Assembly (NCBI RefSeq): GCF_029024305.1
Contig: NZ_CP118974.1
Span: 992,001-1,056,000 of the forward strand
DNA: 64,000 nt
Direction: 5' to 3'
Source of the DNA: Mammaliicoccus vitulinus
GTDB lineage: Bacteria > Bacillota > Bacilli > Staphylococcales > Staphylococcaceae
The position numbers were made by a program, and so were the translations under genes. Of this stretch, positions 1 through 8,622 are shown piece after piece; the first letter of the stretch is position 1; each line of letters begins with the position of its first letter. Below the pieces are notes generated by a model. The model made no database searches, had not been told where the DNA came from, and was given only the letters and a program-made list of their open reading frames with translations.

Positions 1-125
1 TATATGTAATTTCTTATATTTTATCATGGAAACAATGAATTAGTTAAGCGTTTACATTTTGAATATAATGTAAAAATATTCATTTAATGAATTCTAACAC
101 AAAAAATAACCCCTTTAAAAGGAGT
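1..125. other. Window-start intergenic stretch
   Basis: This AT-rich stretch has no ORF that I can support. It contains a sequence resembling half of a catabolite site (TGTAAACGCTTAAC read on the minus strand, about 46-59), two bases off the cre consensus. The terminator of the small minus-strand gene that follows lies at about 103-125. Any gene it serves to the left is outside the window. Confidence 0.4.
103..125 (-). terminator. Terminator of the small secreted-peptide gene
   Basis: Read on the minus strand, AACTCCTT and AAGGGGTT can pair with one wobble and are followed by ATTTTTTG, a typical intrinsic terminator directly after the stop codon at 126-128. Confidence 0.6.
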
Positions 126-239
126 TTACTTATTTACCTGTTCATATGTAGGTGAAATTGGTTCGGCAGCGATACTCATTGCATGTGGAAGAAGTGTAAG
201 TATTAACATTGATATAAGTAGTTTTTTAAAGAAATGCAT
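126..239 (-). CDS. Very small secreted peptide, 37 aa
   Basis: I found this ORF by eye; it is too short for usual gene finders. The peptide has a positively charged start (MHFFKKLL), a hydrophobic stretch over residues 7-19, and a likely signal-peptidase site after Ser-Ile-Ala-Ala. That would release a tail of about 13 residues (EPISPTYEQVNK). There is no cysteine, so it is not a lipoprotein. A good ribosome-binding site (AAAGGAG) lies 9 bases before the ATG, a TATAAT-like -10 at 292-297 on the same strand lies upstream, and a terminator follows at once. A transcription start, ribosome site, short signal-peptide ORF and terminator together argue for a real gene. I do not recognise the family; a pheromone-like or toxin-like role is only speculation. 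Confidence 0.6.
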   Translation of the reverse strand: MHFFKKLLISMLILTLLPHAMSIAAEPISPTYEQVNK

Positions 240-291
240 TTGATCATGCTCCTTTAAATAGTGTCGTTGATTACAGTTTCAATATAACATC

Positions 292-297
292 ATTATA
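292..297 (-). promoter_or_regulatory. Probable -10 box for the small secreted-peptide gene
   Basis: A perfect TATAAT on the minus strand lies about 55 bases before the peptide start codon. The -35 region is not a clean match (TTGAAT at 14 bases, TTTACA at 20 bases), so the call rests mainly on the -10 box. Confidence 0.4.
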
Positions 298-407
298 TGA
301 AGTGATTGCTAATTCAATGTAAAGTTTCAATATGCATTAATATTAATTTAATGTTAAGAAAAGCGATAAATCTTTAAAGTTTCTTAATAATTATAAGGGT
401 TTTATCA

Positions 408-416
408 TGATATAAT
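408..416 (+). promoter_or_regulatory. Extended -10 promoter of the membrane-protein gene
   Basis: TGATATAAT is an extended -10 element placed 36 bases before the ATG at 453. The -35 is weak. A half-match to a sigma-B promoter (GTTTCT, 12 bases, GGGTTT, about 379-402) overlaps it, but I do not favour that reading. Confidence 0.45.
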
Positions 417-452
417 TGTATTATTAGAAATGACTATAAAGGAGTTATTATA

Positions 453-788
453 ATGTTTAGGGATATGGCATTTTATATGTTCGGGAAACCGTTAGACAGC
501 TTCGTACAATTATTTATTTTTGAACCTATTGTAATTGGCATTCTTGCAATTTTGATTGCTATGATTACAAAAAGGTCATGGACAGTATTTGTTACAATCA
601 TTGCATTAAATATCATTGATAATTTCTTACTCGTTAATTATCAATTTAGTGGGCAAGGATTTGGAACAATTTTTACACAAAATATTGTATTCTTCTTTGA
701 GAAATTTTTCTCTATGTTTTATGAGATTATCATTGCATATATTATCGTGAAATTACCAATTATGCATAGCAAATTTAAAATAGCTTAA
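453..788 (+). CDS. Small integral membrane protein, 111 aa
   Basis: I do not recognise this protein. It has three hydrophobic stretches likely to cross the membrane: about residues 21-38, 44-60, and a Phe/Ile-rich stretch at about 78-101. The N-terminus is short and the C-terminal tail basic (HSKFKIA). There is no catalytic motif or conserved cysteine. The start is set by AAAGGAG about 8 bases upstream. It is transcribed alone: an extended -10 promoter precedes it, and a hairpin shared with the convergent neighbour follows. A small transporter subunit, a stress-related membrane protein or an immunity-type protein are all possible; the sequence does not choose between them. Confidence 0.65.
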   Translation: MFRDMAFYMFGKPLDSFVQLFIFEPIVIGILAILIAMITKRSWTVFVTIIALNIIDNFLLVNYQFSGQGFGTIFTQNIVFFFEKFFSMFYEIIIAYIIVKLPIMHSKFKIA

Positions 789-791
789 ATT

Positions 792-834
792 AAAACGCAC
801 CCTTTAAAGTGAAAGATTTAAAGGGCGCGTTTTT
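792..834. terminator. Bidirectional terminator
   Basis: CGC-CCCTTTAAA pairs with TTTAAAGGG-GCG across an 8-base loop, with one mismatch. A-tracts and T-tracts flank both sides, so it can end transcription of the membrane-protein gene on the plus strand and of the hexapeptide-repeat gene on the minus strand. Confidence 0.75.
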
Positions 835-846
835 AATTTTGTAATA

Positions 847-1353
847 TCAATCTTCTTTATAGAGTCTAGCTTTTTCTATATATGAATCATTGATTCTTTT
901 TAATTCGTTATAATCTTCCTCAGTTAATGATCTAACTACTTTAGCGGGACGGCCAAAAGCTAAAGTGTGTGGCGGAATTTTTTTACCAGGAGGTACTAGT
1001 GAACCAGCGCCGATAAATGCATATTCTCCAATTTCAGCTCCATCTAGAATTGTGGAATCCATACCTATTAGTGCATGTTTACGGATAATGCTAGAGTGTA
1101 AAGTAACTTTATGTCCAATAGTTACGTAATCTTCTAATATGAGAGGTTGGTCAGGACTTTGATGAAAACAACATAAATCTTGGACATTGACACCTTTACC
1201 GATAATCGTTGGCGCAACATCTCCTCTAATAACAGCATTAAACCATACTGAACTATTTTCGCCAATGTTTATATCACCAATTAATGTAGCATTTTCAGCT
1301 ATGTAACAACTAGGGTCTATAATAGGGCTTTTGCCTTTGAAAGATTTAATCAT
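847..1353 (-). CDS. Gamma-carbonic-anhydrase-like hexapeptide-repeat protein
   Basis: The 168-aa protein is a left-handed beta-helix of hexapeptide repeats (IGD.NIG, IGKG.NVQD, ILDGAEIG, IGAGSLV), as in the gamma-carbonic anhydrase / YrdA / YtoA family. Possible zinc ligands are His64 (CCFH), His81 (IGH) and His86 (TLH). Arg43 and Asp45 (RGD) and Gln58 also match the family. A C-terminal helix (about 142-168) is usual in these trimers. Many relatives bind metal but have no proven carbonic anhydrase activity in vivo, so the reaction is uncertain. The start ATG is preceded by GGAGA. It is transcribed alone and convergently with the small membrane protein gene. Confidence 0.85.
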   Translation of the reverse strand: MIKSFKGKSPIIDPSCYIAENATLIGDINIGENSSVWFNAVIRGDVAPTIIGKGVNVQDLCCFHQSPDQPLILEDYVTIGHKVTLHSSIIRKHALIGMDSTILDGAEIGEYAFIGAGSLVPPGKKIPPHTLAFGRPAKVVRSLTEEDYNELKRINDSYIEKARLYKED

Positions 1354-1437
1354 GTAAGATTCTCCATTCTTTTGAAAAAATTTGTTATACTAAGTTTAAC
1401 AAAAATGTAGCGATATAAGTAAAAGGAGTAAAATATT

Positions 1438-2253
1438 ATGTGGAAATGGGAAACTGAGAAAGAAGCTAAAGGTATTGTTGTAATTGTACATAATATGCTT
1501 GAACATACAGGAAGATATGCATATGTCATTACTAAGCTACGAAGAGAAGGCTACCATGTAATAATGGGAGACCTAAGAGGACAAGGCCAAACTTCACGTG
1601 TACATAGAGGACATGTTGATAATTTTGAAGAATATCATGAACAAGTTTTGGAATGGCTAGCAATTGCAGAAGAATATCATTTGCCTGTATTTACACTTGG
1701 TGTAGGTTTAGGAGGACTGATTTTACTTAACTTGTTAGAAAAAGTAGACATTAAAGTTGAAGGTGTACTATTAATATCTCCACTAGTTGCTTTCCAACAA
1801 AATATATCTACAAGAAGAAACTTTTTAGCTTCAAGTTTCGGAACAGTTGCTAAAGATGCAAAGTTTGATACAGGAATTAAAGTAGAAAGTTTAACACGTA
1901 ATAAAGAAGTAATTGATGATACAAATAAAGATGCTTTAATGTTAAATAAAGTAAGCTATCATTGGTATAAGACGATTTTAGAAACGATGAAGAGTACGAT
2001 GGAAAACATTCATCATATCTCTCCAATACCTACATTACTTATGTTAGGTACTGATGATAAAATAGTAGATACAGAATCTATAAGAACAATTGGAAAAACA
2101 ATCAATACGAATGAACTTTATTTTAAAGCATGGCATGGCTTGAATCATGAAGTACATAACGAACCAGAGCGTGATAATGTCATGAAATATATCATTTCAT
2201 TTATGAATAATCGTATACATTATGTTGGTTTATTAATAGATGATGAAGCGTAA
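1438..2253 (+). CDS. Alpha/beta hydrolase, lysophospholipase type, catalytic serine replaced
   Basis: The 271-aa protein follows the monoacylglycerol lipase / lysophospholipase (Hydrolase_4) plan. It has VIVHNMLEHTGRY (oxyanion region, residues 16-27), DLRGQGQT (45-52), then a nucleophile elbow at 88-93. There the expected G-x-S-x-G-G reads G-V-G-L-G-G, so the serine is a glycine. The acid (about GTDDKIVD) and the histidine (WHGLNHE) are still present. The protein is therefore either catalytically dead or uses another mechanism; I recall S. aureus having a similar protein next to rot. The ribosome site AAAGGAG precedes the ATG. The gene runs into rot with an 81-base gap that carries a separate promoter. 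Confidence 0.8.
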   Translation: MWKWETEKEAKGIVVIVHNMLEHTGRYAYVITKLRREGYHVIMGDLRGQGQTSRVHRGHVDNFEEYHEQVLEWLAIAEEYHLPVFTLGVGLGGLILLNLLEKVDIKVEGVLLISPLVAFQQNISTRRNFLASSFGTVAKDAKFDTGIKVESLTRNKEVIDDTNKDALMLNKVSYHWYKTILETMKSTMENIHHISPIPTLLMLGTDDKIVDTESIRTIGKTINTNELYFKAWHGLNHEVHNEPERDNVMKYIISFMNNRIHYVGLLIDDEA

Positions 2254-2276
2254 TGGTTATAAAATATTGTGATTGA

Positions 2277-2301
2277 GCTTAAACGACTCTAATACGGGTA
2301 T
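2277..2301 (+). promoter_or_regulatory. Candidate sigma-B promoter of rot
   Basis: GCTTAA, 13 bases, then GGGTAT matches the staphylococcal sigma-B consensus (GTTTAA, 12-15 bases, GGGTAT) with one change in the -35. It lies 34 bases before the rot start codon. A sigma-A promoter further up is not excluded. Confidence 0.5.
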
Positions 2302-2334
2302 ATTGTAGATATAGAGAACGTTGGAGGCGAGTTT

Positions 2335-2742
2335 ATGACTGAAAAAGTAAATAATGTGAGTGACTTAATTCTATTAGATGATATTCAAAAAAATATTAAT
2401 AATATATTTTACGAAATTGAAGAAAAGTTTGGAATTGAAAAAGAAGAATTTCTAACATTAATCATGTTGTGGAATAATGGATCGATGAGTCTTAAAGAAT
2501 TAGATAGCTATATCGATATCAAGACATATAAGAGAACAAGACTATATAATAATTTAGTTAAAAAGGGTTGGATTAAAAAAGTCCGTCCTGAAAATGATGA
2601 AAGAACTGTAATTGTTGAAGTAAATGAAGAATTTGCTGAGAAAAAAGAAGCGATTATTGACTTCGCATGTGAAGAAATTAAGAAGAGAAAAGGTCATTTT
2701 GAAAAACAATTTGAATCAATTGTGAATAATTGTAACGTATAA
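2335..2742 (+). CDS. rot: SarA-family transcriptional regulator Rot
   Basis: The 135-aa protein is a single-domain winged helix of the SarA/MarR type. The recognition region and wing are at about 64-96, including YKRTRLYNNLVKKGWI and the strongly conserved wing motif with Asp88-Glu89-Arg90. The middle (LTLIMLWNNGSMSLKELD, about 40-57) resembles S. aureus Rot more than SarA. The neighbours agree: the lysophospholipase homologue upstream and ytqB/ytqA, MFS, leuS downstream are the same as around S. aureus rot. In S. aureus Rot represses toxin genes and is titrated by RNAIII; whether that holds here is unknown. GGAGG lies 8 bases before the ATG. A candidate sigma-B promoter precedes it and a hairpin terminator follows. 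Confidence 0.85.
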   Translation: MTEKVNNVSDLILLDDIQKNINNIFYEIEEKFGIEKEEFLTLIMLWNNGSMSLKELDSYIDIKTYKRTRLYNNLVKKGWIKKVRPENDERTVIVEVNEEFAEKKEAIIDFACEEIKKRKGHFEKQFESIVNNCNV

Positions 2743-2747
2743 AAAGA

Positions 2748-2789
2748 AAATATCTCTTCATTAGGTTATCGCCTAGTGAAGAGATATTT
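2748..2789. terminator. Bidirectional terminator, copy 1 of the ATCTCTTCA hairpin family
   Basis: A stem of about 18 bp (AAATATCTCTTCATTAGG / CCTAGTGAAGAGATATTT) with a 6-base loop separates convergent rot and ytqB. It is nearly identical to hairpins at 34947, 47041, 50577 and 57996. Confidence 0.85.
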
Positions 2790-2796
2790 TTGTATT

Positions 2797-3354
2797 TTAT
2801 CTTTTTTCGATAGCAATAATATAAGGTGGGTTATTCTTTTGATTAATGAATTGATAATGCAGTACATGGGCTGTTTGTTGATCGATTGATTTTACAAATT
2901 CCATTACTTCATTAGACTCTACTTGACCTTCGGGATGTCCAGGATATACAACCAACACAATAATGCCATTTTTTTGAGTGATTTCAAAGAGTGATTCTAT
3001 CGCTTTAATAGTAGTTGATGAATTTGTTGTAATTTTTTTATCGCCTTTAGGCAAGTATCCTAAGTTGAAAATTGTTGCATCTATATAATTATGATCTTTA
3101 CTTATAATAGAAGCAGCGTTTTCATGTCCTGTTTGATAATAATGAATGTGATTAAAAGTCTTTGTTTTTTCTTTAGCATTATTTATAGCATTTTCTTGTA
3201 TATCGAATGCATAGACTTCACCATCTGTAACTTGGTTTGCAAGGAATAAAGTGTCGTTACCATTACCACATGTTGCATCTACGACAATGCTTTTAGTAGT
3301 AATATGAGAAGCTATTAGTTTTCTCGCGTATGGAAGAATACCATCAACGATCAT
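2797..3354 (-). CDS. ytqB: Class I SAM-dependent methyltransferase, YtqB family (putative rRNA methyltransferase)
   Basis: The 185-aa protein has a SAM-binding motif I (VVDATCGNGND, residues 24-34), an acidic motif II (AFDIQ) and a family-specific NLGYLPKGDK motif where many methyltransferases have their catalytic NPPY. It lacks any extra RNA-binding domain, and its substrate is not shown by the sequence; family annotation as rRNA methylase is by homology. The start ATG overlaps the ytqA stop by four bases (ATGA type), so the two form a translationally coupled operon read from ytqA to ytqB. It ends in the shared hairpin at 2748. Confidence 0.85.
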   Translation of the reverse strand: MIVDGILPYARKLIASHITTKSIVVDATCGNGNDTLFLANQVTDGEVYAFDIQENAINNAKEKTKTFNHIHYYQTGHENAASIISKDHNYIDATIFNLGYLPKGDKKITTNSSTTIKAIESLFEITQKNGIIVLVVYPGHPEGQVESNEVMEFVKSIDQQTAHVLHYQFINQKNNPPYIIAIEKR

Positions 3355-4310
3355 GATTTAATGTGTTCTGCCTTTATAAATTTAGATCCTTGCATTGTGC
3401 CACGTTCTTTTAGTTCATTATCAATAGCATTTAATACTTCCCATTTATTAACACTCCACATAGGTCCAACCATCAAGTCGATTGGTCCATCTCCAGTTAT
3501 ACGATGAATAATCATTTCTTCAGGTAATATTTCGAGTTGATCGCAGACTAATTGTGTATAGTTATCTTGCGTCATAAATTCAAGCATACCTTTTTCATAC
3601 TGTTTAACCATAGGCGTTCCTTTTAATAAATGGAGTAAATGAATTTTAATTCCTTGAACATCCATTTGAGCAACTTCTTTAGCTGTTTCCATCATCATAT
3701 CGTAATCTTCACCTGGTAAACCGTTGATGATATGTGTACAAATATTGATATTATGTTTTCTAAGTTTAGCTATACCTTCGTAGTAACATTCCATATCGTG
3801 TGCACGGTTAATCAAATCGGATGTTTCTTGATGTACAGTTTGTAAACCTAATTCAACCCATAAATAAGTTCTTTCATTTAATTCAGCTAAATATTCTACT
3901 ACATCATCTGGTAAACAATCGGGTCTTGTAGCAATTGACAAACCAACTACATTTTCTTCGGCTAAAGCTGCTTCATATTTCTCTCTTAAAACTTCTACTG
4001 GTGCATGTGTATTCGTGAAAGCTTGGAAATAAGCGATATATTTTCCTTCAGACCATTTTTCATGCATTTTATCTTTTATTTGTTTGAATTGCACATGTAT
4101 TGGTTCTGCTCTATTACCTGCAAAATCACCACTGCCGGCTGCTGAACAGAAAGTACATCCGCCGTGTGCAACTGTGCCATCACGGTTAGGACAATCAAAT
4201 CCACCATCTATAGCAATTTTAAATATTTTTTCACCAAATCTATTTCTTAAATGATAATTCCATGTATGATATCTTTTGTTATCAAACGCAAAACGGAATC
4301 GTTCTGTCAT
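3351..4310 (-). CDS. ytqA: Radical SAM protein of the TIGR01212 / YtqA (YhcC) family
   Basis: The 319-aa protein has the iron-sulfur cysteine cluster of this subfamily, Cys40-x11-Cys52-x2-Cys55 (CPNRDG...GGCTFC). It also has the following Gly-rich segments and HLLHLLKGTPM toward the C-terminus, as in Elp3-like radical SAM enzymes. The reaction of the family is not established to my knowledge. It is the first gene of a two-gene operon with the YtqB methyltransferase, so both may act on the same RNA or nucleoside (inference). It is divergent from the MFS gene. Confidence 0.87.
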   Translation of the reverse strand: MTERFRFAFDNKRYHTWNYHLRNRFGEKIFKIAIDGGFDCPNRDGTVAHGGCTFCSAAGSGDFAGNRAEPIHVQFKQIKDKMHEKWSEGKYIAYFQAFTNTHAPVEVLREKYEAALAEENVVGLSIATRPDCLPDDVVEYLAELNERTYLWVELGLQTVHQETSDLINRAHDMECYYEGIAKLRKHNINICTHIINGLPGEDYDMMMETAKEVAQMDVQGIKIHLLHLLKGTPMVKQYEKGMLEFMTQDNYTQLVCDQLEILPEEMIIHRITGDGPIDLMVGPMWSVNKWEVLNAIDNELKERGTMQGSKFIKAEHIKS

Positions 4311-4363
4311 TTTATTTCACATCCTGTTCTACAAACTTATCTAAAGCATTTTAACATATAATA

Positions 4364-4392
4364 TTGAACTTTTGCAGAAAAAGGTTTAGACT
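4364..4392 (+). promoter_or_regulatory. Sigma-A-type promoter of the MFS gene
   Basis: TTGAAC, 17 bases, TAGACT lies 39 bases before the chosen TTG start, with correct spacing and close matches in both boxes. Confidence 0.55.
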
Positions 4393-4430
4393 ATTCGAAT
4401 TGACAAAATCTGAGAGGAGGGTTGAAACCC

Positions 4431-5609
4431 TTGAAAATGCCTAAAATCGTTAAAATGTTAATTATAGGTATGGCTATCAATATTACGGGATCAAGTTTTT
4501 TGTGGCCGCTTAATACTATATATATGAATGAAGAATTAGGGAAGAGTTTAAGTACTGCTGGTGTCGTTTTGATGATTAACGCATTCGGTAGTGTTATTGG
4601 AAATTTATTAGGTGGAACTTTATTTGATAAAATCGGAGGGTTTCGATCTATTATTTTCGCCTCTATATTAAATATTTTGAGCTTAGTTGGTTTGAACTTC
4701 TTAAACGATTGGCCATGGTATCCATTTTGGTTAGTCATATTAGGGTTCGGCGGCGGTGTTATTGTGCCAGCTATTTATGCGATGGCAGCTACAAGTTGGC
4801 CTAATGGAGGTCGTGCAACATTTAATGCAATTTATTTAGCTCAAAATTTAGGTGTATCTATCGGTGCAGCAGCTGGAGGGTTTGTTGCTGATTTCAGCTT
4901 TAGTTATATTTTTATGGCTAATTTATTATTATATGTTGTCTTTATCATCATAGCGCTTAAATATTACAATATTGATTTAGACATCCATGTAAAACATGAT
5001 GAAGGCATAACAAGTGCCGTTCATGTAAGAGACAAAAGGAAATTCACTGCACTTATATTATTATGTACGATGTTTAGTTTATGTTGGATCGGTTATGTTC
5101 AATGGCAAACGACTATCGCTACATATACTCAATCTGTAGGTATCTCTTTAAAACAATACAGTTTATTATGGACGATTAATGGTGTGCTTATTTTAGCTGG
5201 TCAACCTTTAATTGCACCAATCATAAACAGACTTAAAGAAAAATTGAAATTACAAATGTTTATAGGACTTACGATTTTTATTGTCAGTTACTTAGTTACA
5301 AGTATTGCAGAACAATTTACGATGTTTGTAGTAGGAATGGTAATTTTAACTTTGGGTGAAATGTTTGTATGGCCGGCAGTACCAGCTATCGCAAATCAAT
5401 TAGCACCGAAAGGAAGAATGGGCGCTTATCAAGGAATCGTCAATGCTTTTTCAACAATAGGTAAAGCGTTTGGTCCAGTTGTCGGTGGTGTACTTGTCGA
5501 TGTATTCGATATGAAAGCGATGTTCTATAGTATGATATTACTTATTCTAATTGGATATTATTTCTTATACATTTATGATAGAGGAATTTCGAAACAAGAT
5601 TTGCCATAA
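4431..5609 (+). CDS. Major facilitator superfamily transporter
   Basis: About 12 hydrophobic segments fill the 392 residues. Motif A-like loops appear (GGTLFDKIGGFRS after helix 2). A clear two-halves layout is separated by a charged loop around residues 185-205 (HVKHDEGITSAVHVRDKRK). MdtG/YttB-like drug:H+ antiporters are the nearest class I can name; the substrate is unknown. The likely start is the TTG at 4431, 10 bases after the strong AGGAGG. A TTG at 4422 would sit too close to it, and the ATG at 4437 slightly too far. It is monocistronic: its own promoter precedes it, and the leuS leader begins just after. Confidence 0.82.
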   Translation: MKMPKIVKMLIIGMAINITGSSFLWPLNTIYMNEELGKSLSTAGVVLMINAFGSVIGNLLGGTLFDKIGGFRSIIFASILNILSLVGLNFLNDWPWYPFWLVILGFGGGVIVPAIYAMAATSWPNGGRATFNAIYLAQNLGVSIGAAAGGFVADFSFSYIFMANLLLYVVFIIIALKYYNIDLDIHVKHDEGITSAVHVRDKRKFTALILLCTMFSLCWIGYVQWQTTIATYTQSVGISLKQYSLLWTINGVLILAGQPLIAPIINRLKEKLKLQMFIGLTIFIVSYLVTSIAEQFTMFVVGMVILTLGEMFVWPAVPAIANQLAPKGRMGAYQGIVNAFSTIGKAFGPVVGGVLVDVFDMKAMFYSMILLILIGYYFLYIYDRGISKQDLP

Positions 5610-5622
5610 AGTTAAATAAAAC

Positions 5623-5651
5623 TTGCAAAATATATAGAAATTGCATAATAT
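5623..5651 (+). promoter_or_regulatory. Promoter of the leuS T-box leader
   Basis: TTGCAA, 17 bases, TAATAT directly precedes the leader RNA. The predicted start of transcription is near 5658. Confidence 0.6.
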
Positions 5652-5654
5652 TAG

Positions 5655-5877
5655 GATGTATATAAGGCGTAGTCGCTTTAATGTGAATCTTAAGAGAGTC
5701 AGTGGTGCTGAGAACTGATGATATCCATTAAGTGAACTTATGAACAATTAATTATTTCTTAAAAGCAATCTTAAACCATATAAATGAAGTGCACTTTTTA
5801 GTGAATTCTGGGTGGTACCGCGGCATAATCATTAAAGTCGTCCCTACTGTTATTATGGTTGGGATGGCTTTTTTTAT
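5655..5877 (+). promoter_or_regulatory. T-box riboswitch leader of leuS (Leu, CUU)
   Basis: The leader has the hallmark pieces in order. The stem I apical motifs are around AGTGGTGCTGAGAACTG (5701-5717). A specifier loop has GAA-CTT-A with the leucine codon CTT at 5737-5739. The T-box is GGGTGGTACCGCGG at about 5810-5823. A terminator follows whose arms are about 5836-5844 and 5861-5870, then a run of T. Uncharged tRNA-Leu should pair with CUU and with the T-box to prevent termination. Confidence 0.93.
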
Positions 5878-5897
5878 TTTATAGGAGGAACAAATAA

Positions 5898-8282
5898 ATG
5901 AATTATAATCATCAAGAAATTGAAAAAAAATGGCAAGGATTTTGGGAAGAAAATAAAACATTTAAAGCTGACGATAATGTTGGACAGAAAAAATTCTATG
6001 CATTAGATATGTTTCCTTATCCATCTGGATCTGGCTTACACGTAGGTCATCCAGAGGGTTATACAGCTACTGACATTGTTTCAAGATATAAAAGAATGCA
6101 AGGCTATAACGTACTTCACCCTATGGGCTGGGACGCATTCGGTTTGCCAGCAGAACAATATGCTATAGATACAGGGAATGATCCTAAAGAGTTTACAGCT
6201 AAAAATATTGCTACATTTAAACGCCAAATTCAAGAATTAGGTTTCTCTTATGATTGGGACCGTGAAGTAAACACTACAGATCCAGAATATTATAAATGGA
6301 CACAATGGATTTTCATTCAATTATATAATAAAGGATTAGCTTATGTAGATGAAGTAGCAGTTAACTGGTGCCCAGCATTAGGAACTGTACTATCTAATGA
6401 AGAAATTGTTGACGGTGTTTCTGAACGTGGTGGACATCCAGTCGTGCGTAAACCTATGAGACAGTGGGTATTAAAAATTACAGAATACGCTGATCGTCTA
6501 TTAGAAGACTTAGAAGATGTTGATTGGCCAGAATCTATTAAAGATATGCAAAGAAATTGGATTGGTAGATCAGAAGGTGCAGAATTAACATTTAATATTG
6601 ATGATACTGATCTTTCATTTGATGTATTTACTACAAGACCTGATACAATATATGGCGCTACATTTGCCGTTCTTTCTCCAGAGCATCCTTTAGTAGATCA
6701 AATTACAAGTGAAGATGAAAAAGAAGTAGTAGAAGCATATAAACTTTCTGCATCTCGTAAATCTGATTTAGAAAGAACAGATTTAGCAAAAGATAAAAGT
6801 GGTGTGTTTACAGGTGCATTTACTACTAATCCATTCACTGGCAAGAAAATGCCTATTTGGATTGCAGATTATGTATTAATTAGTTATGGTACAGGTGCTG
6901 TAATGGCTGTTCCTGCTCACGATGAGAGGGATGCTGAGTTCGCTGAGAAATTCAATTTAGACATCATAACTGTTTATAATGAAGACGGTAAAATGATTGA
7001 TTCAGACGTGCTTAATGGCTTAACTAAAGAAGAAGCGGTGCCAAAAGCAATTGAATTGTTAGAAGAAAAAGGTATCGGTAAGAAAAAAGTAAGTTATAAA
7101 TTAAGAGATTGGTTATTTAGTAGACAGCGTTATTGGGGAGAACCAATTCCTGTAATACATTGGGAAGATGGTACGATGACAACTGTTCCAGAAGAAGAAT
7201 TACCACTGTTACTTCCAGAAACAGATCAAGTAAAACCATCAGGTACTGGAGAGTCACCACTTGCTAATATTGATGAGTTTATTAATGTAGTCGACCCTAA
7301 AACAGGAATGAAAGGTCGCAGAGAAACAAATACGATGCCACAGTGGGCAGGTAGTTGTTGGTATTATTTAAGATATATTGATCCACATAACGATGAACAA
7401 TTAGCAGATCCAGAAAAACTAAAACATTGGTTGCCAGTAGATTTATATATCGGTGGAGTTGAACATGCAGTTCTTCATTTATTATACTCAAGATTCTGGC
7501 ATAAAGTGCTTTACGATATCGGCGTTGTACCAACAAAAGAACCATTCCAAAAATTATACAATCAAGGAATGATTCTTGGTGAAGGTAATGAAAAAATGAG
7601 TAAATCTAAAGGCAATGTTGTAAATCCAGATGATATTGTTCGTTCACATGGTGCAGATACATTACGTTTATACGAAATGTTTATGGGACCACTTGATGCA
7701 GCAATTGCTTGGAGTGAAAATGGATTAGATGGTTCACGTCGTTTCTTAGACCGAATTTGGCGTTTACTTGTTTCTGAAGACGGGAACATTACAAGTAAGG
7801 TCGTAGAAGAAGCGACACCAGAGTTAGATAAAGTTTATAACCAAACTGTTAAAAAAGTTACAGAAGACTTTGATACATTGAACTTTAATACAGCAATCAG
7901 TCAAATGATGGTATTTATAAATGACTGTTACAAACAAGATCATATAAACAAATCATATGTTGAAGGATTCTTGAAAATGTTATCACCAATTGCGCCACAT
8001 ATTTCTGAAGAATTATGGCAAAAATTAGGTCACGCTGACACAGTAACATATGAAGAATGGCCAGTATTTGACGAAGCGCTATTAGTAGATAACGAAGTAG
8101 AAATAGTTATTCAAGTTAACGGTAAATTGAAAGATAAAGTAAAAATTTCTAAAGATTTAACTAAAGATGAAATGGAAGCAGTAGCTTTAGATAATGATAA
8201 AATAAAAGAAGCTATTGAAGGTAAGACAATACGTAAAGTGATTGCCGTACCTCAAAAATTAGTTAACATCGTTGCAAATTAA
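5898..8282 (+). CDS. leuS: Leucyl-tRNA synthetase
   Basis: This 794-aa class I synthetase charges tRNA-Leu. The HIGH motif is HVGH (residues 48-51), the KMSKS loop is at 566-570, and the CP1 editing domain lies between them ([20 protein letters not shown] and [15 protein letters not shown]). The catalytic [13 protein letters not shown] segments and the C-terminal anticodon-binding and tail domains are also present. Length is normal for bacterial-type LeuRS. AGGAGG lies 8 bases before the ATG. Expression is controlled by the T-box upstream. The rhodanese gene follows after 21 bases and probably shares the transcript. Confidence 0.97.
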   Translation: MNYNHQEIEKKWQGFWEENKTFKADDNVGQKKFYALDMFPYPSGSGLHVGHPEGYTATDIVSRYKRMQGYNVLHPMGWDAFGLPAEQYAIDTGNDPKEFTAKNIATFKRQIQELGFSYDWDREVNTTDPEYYKWTQWIFIQLYNKGLAYVDEVAVNWCPALGTVLSNEEIVDGVSERGGHPVVRKPMRQWVLKITEYADRLLEDLEDVDWPESIKDMQRNWIGRSEGAELTFNIDDTDLSFDVFTTRPDTIYGATFAVLSPEHPLVDQITSEDEKEVVEAYKLSASRKSDLERTDLAKDKSGVFTGAFTTNPFTGKKMPIWIADYVLISYGTGAVMAVPAHDERDAEFAEKFNLDIITVYNEDGKMIDSDVLNGLTKEEAVPKAIELLEEKGIGKKKVSYKLRDWLFSRQRYWGEPIPVIHWEDGTMTTVPEEELPLLLPETDQVKPSGTGESPLANIDEFINVVDPKTGMKGRRETNTMPQWAGSCWYYLRYIDPHNDEQLADPEKLKHWLPVDLYIGGVEHAVLHLLYSRFWHKVLYDIGVVPTKEPFQKLYNQGMILGEGNEKMSKSKGNVVNPDDIVRSHGADTLRLYEMFMGPLDAAIAWSENGLDGSRRFLDRIWRLLVSEDGNITSKVVEEATPELDKVYNQTVKKVTEDFDTLNFNTAISQMMVFINDCYKQDHINKSYVEGFLKMLSPIAPHISEELWQKLGHADTVTYEEWPVFDEALLVDNEVEIVIQVNGKLKDKVKISKDLTKDEMEAVALDNDKIKEAIEGKTIRKVIAVPQKLVNIVAN

Positions 8283-8303
8283 TCAATTAGGAGTGTTCTA
8301 GCT

Positions 8304-8615
8304 ATGAAAGAAATTACAGTAACAGAATTAGCGAGCAAAATAACATCTAATAATCCAATAAACATTGTTGATGTGCGAGAAGATTATGAAGTAGCATTAG
8401 GTATGATTCCAGGTGCGAAACATATACCGATGGGCGAAATACCAAATGAATTAAACCATTTTGATAAGAACGAAACATACTACGTTGTATGTGCAGGTGG
8501 TGTTAGAAGCGCTAATGTTGTTGATTATTTAAACGACCATGATATTGATGCTGTTAATATAGAAGGCGGCATGAATGAGTGGGGCGATGACGGTTTAGAA
8601 AATAAAAGAGTTTAA
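8304..8615 (+). CDS. Single-domain rhodanese-like protein
   Basis: The 103-aa protein is one rhodanese fold. VDVREDYEV (residues 22-30) is the family's early motif, and the active-site loop is C63-A-G-G-V-R-S with the persulfide-forming cysteine. A six-residue loop is typical of sulfurtransferases rather than phosphatases. The sulfur donor and acceptor are unknown. It sits 21 bases after leuS with its own ribosome site (TAGGAGTG) and ends in a perfect 15-bp terminator, so it is likely the second gene of the leuS transcript. Confidence 0.88.
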   Translation: MKEITVTELASKITSNNPINIVDVREDYEVALGMIPGAKHIPMGEIPNELNHFDKNETYYVVCAGGVRSANVVDYLNDHDIDAVNIEGGMNEWGDDGLENKRV

Positions 8616-8622
8616 ATAAAAT

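Noticed and set aside
46-59. cre-like sequence TGTAAACGCTTAAC near the window start (minus strand)
   Set aside because: Two mismatches at the conserved 3-prime CA, and the gene it might control lies outside the window. A similar sequence at 49239-49252 (TGTAAACGCTTTAT) fails in the same way.
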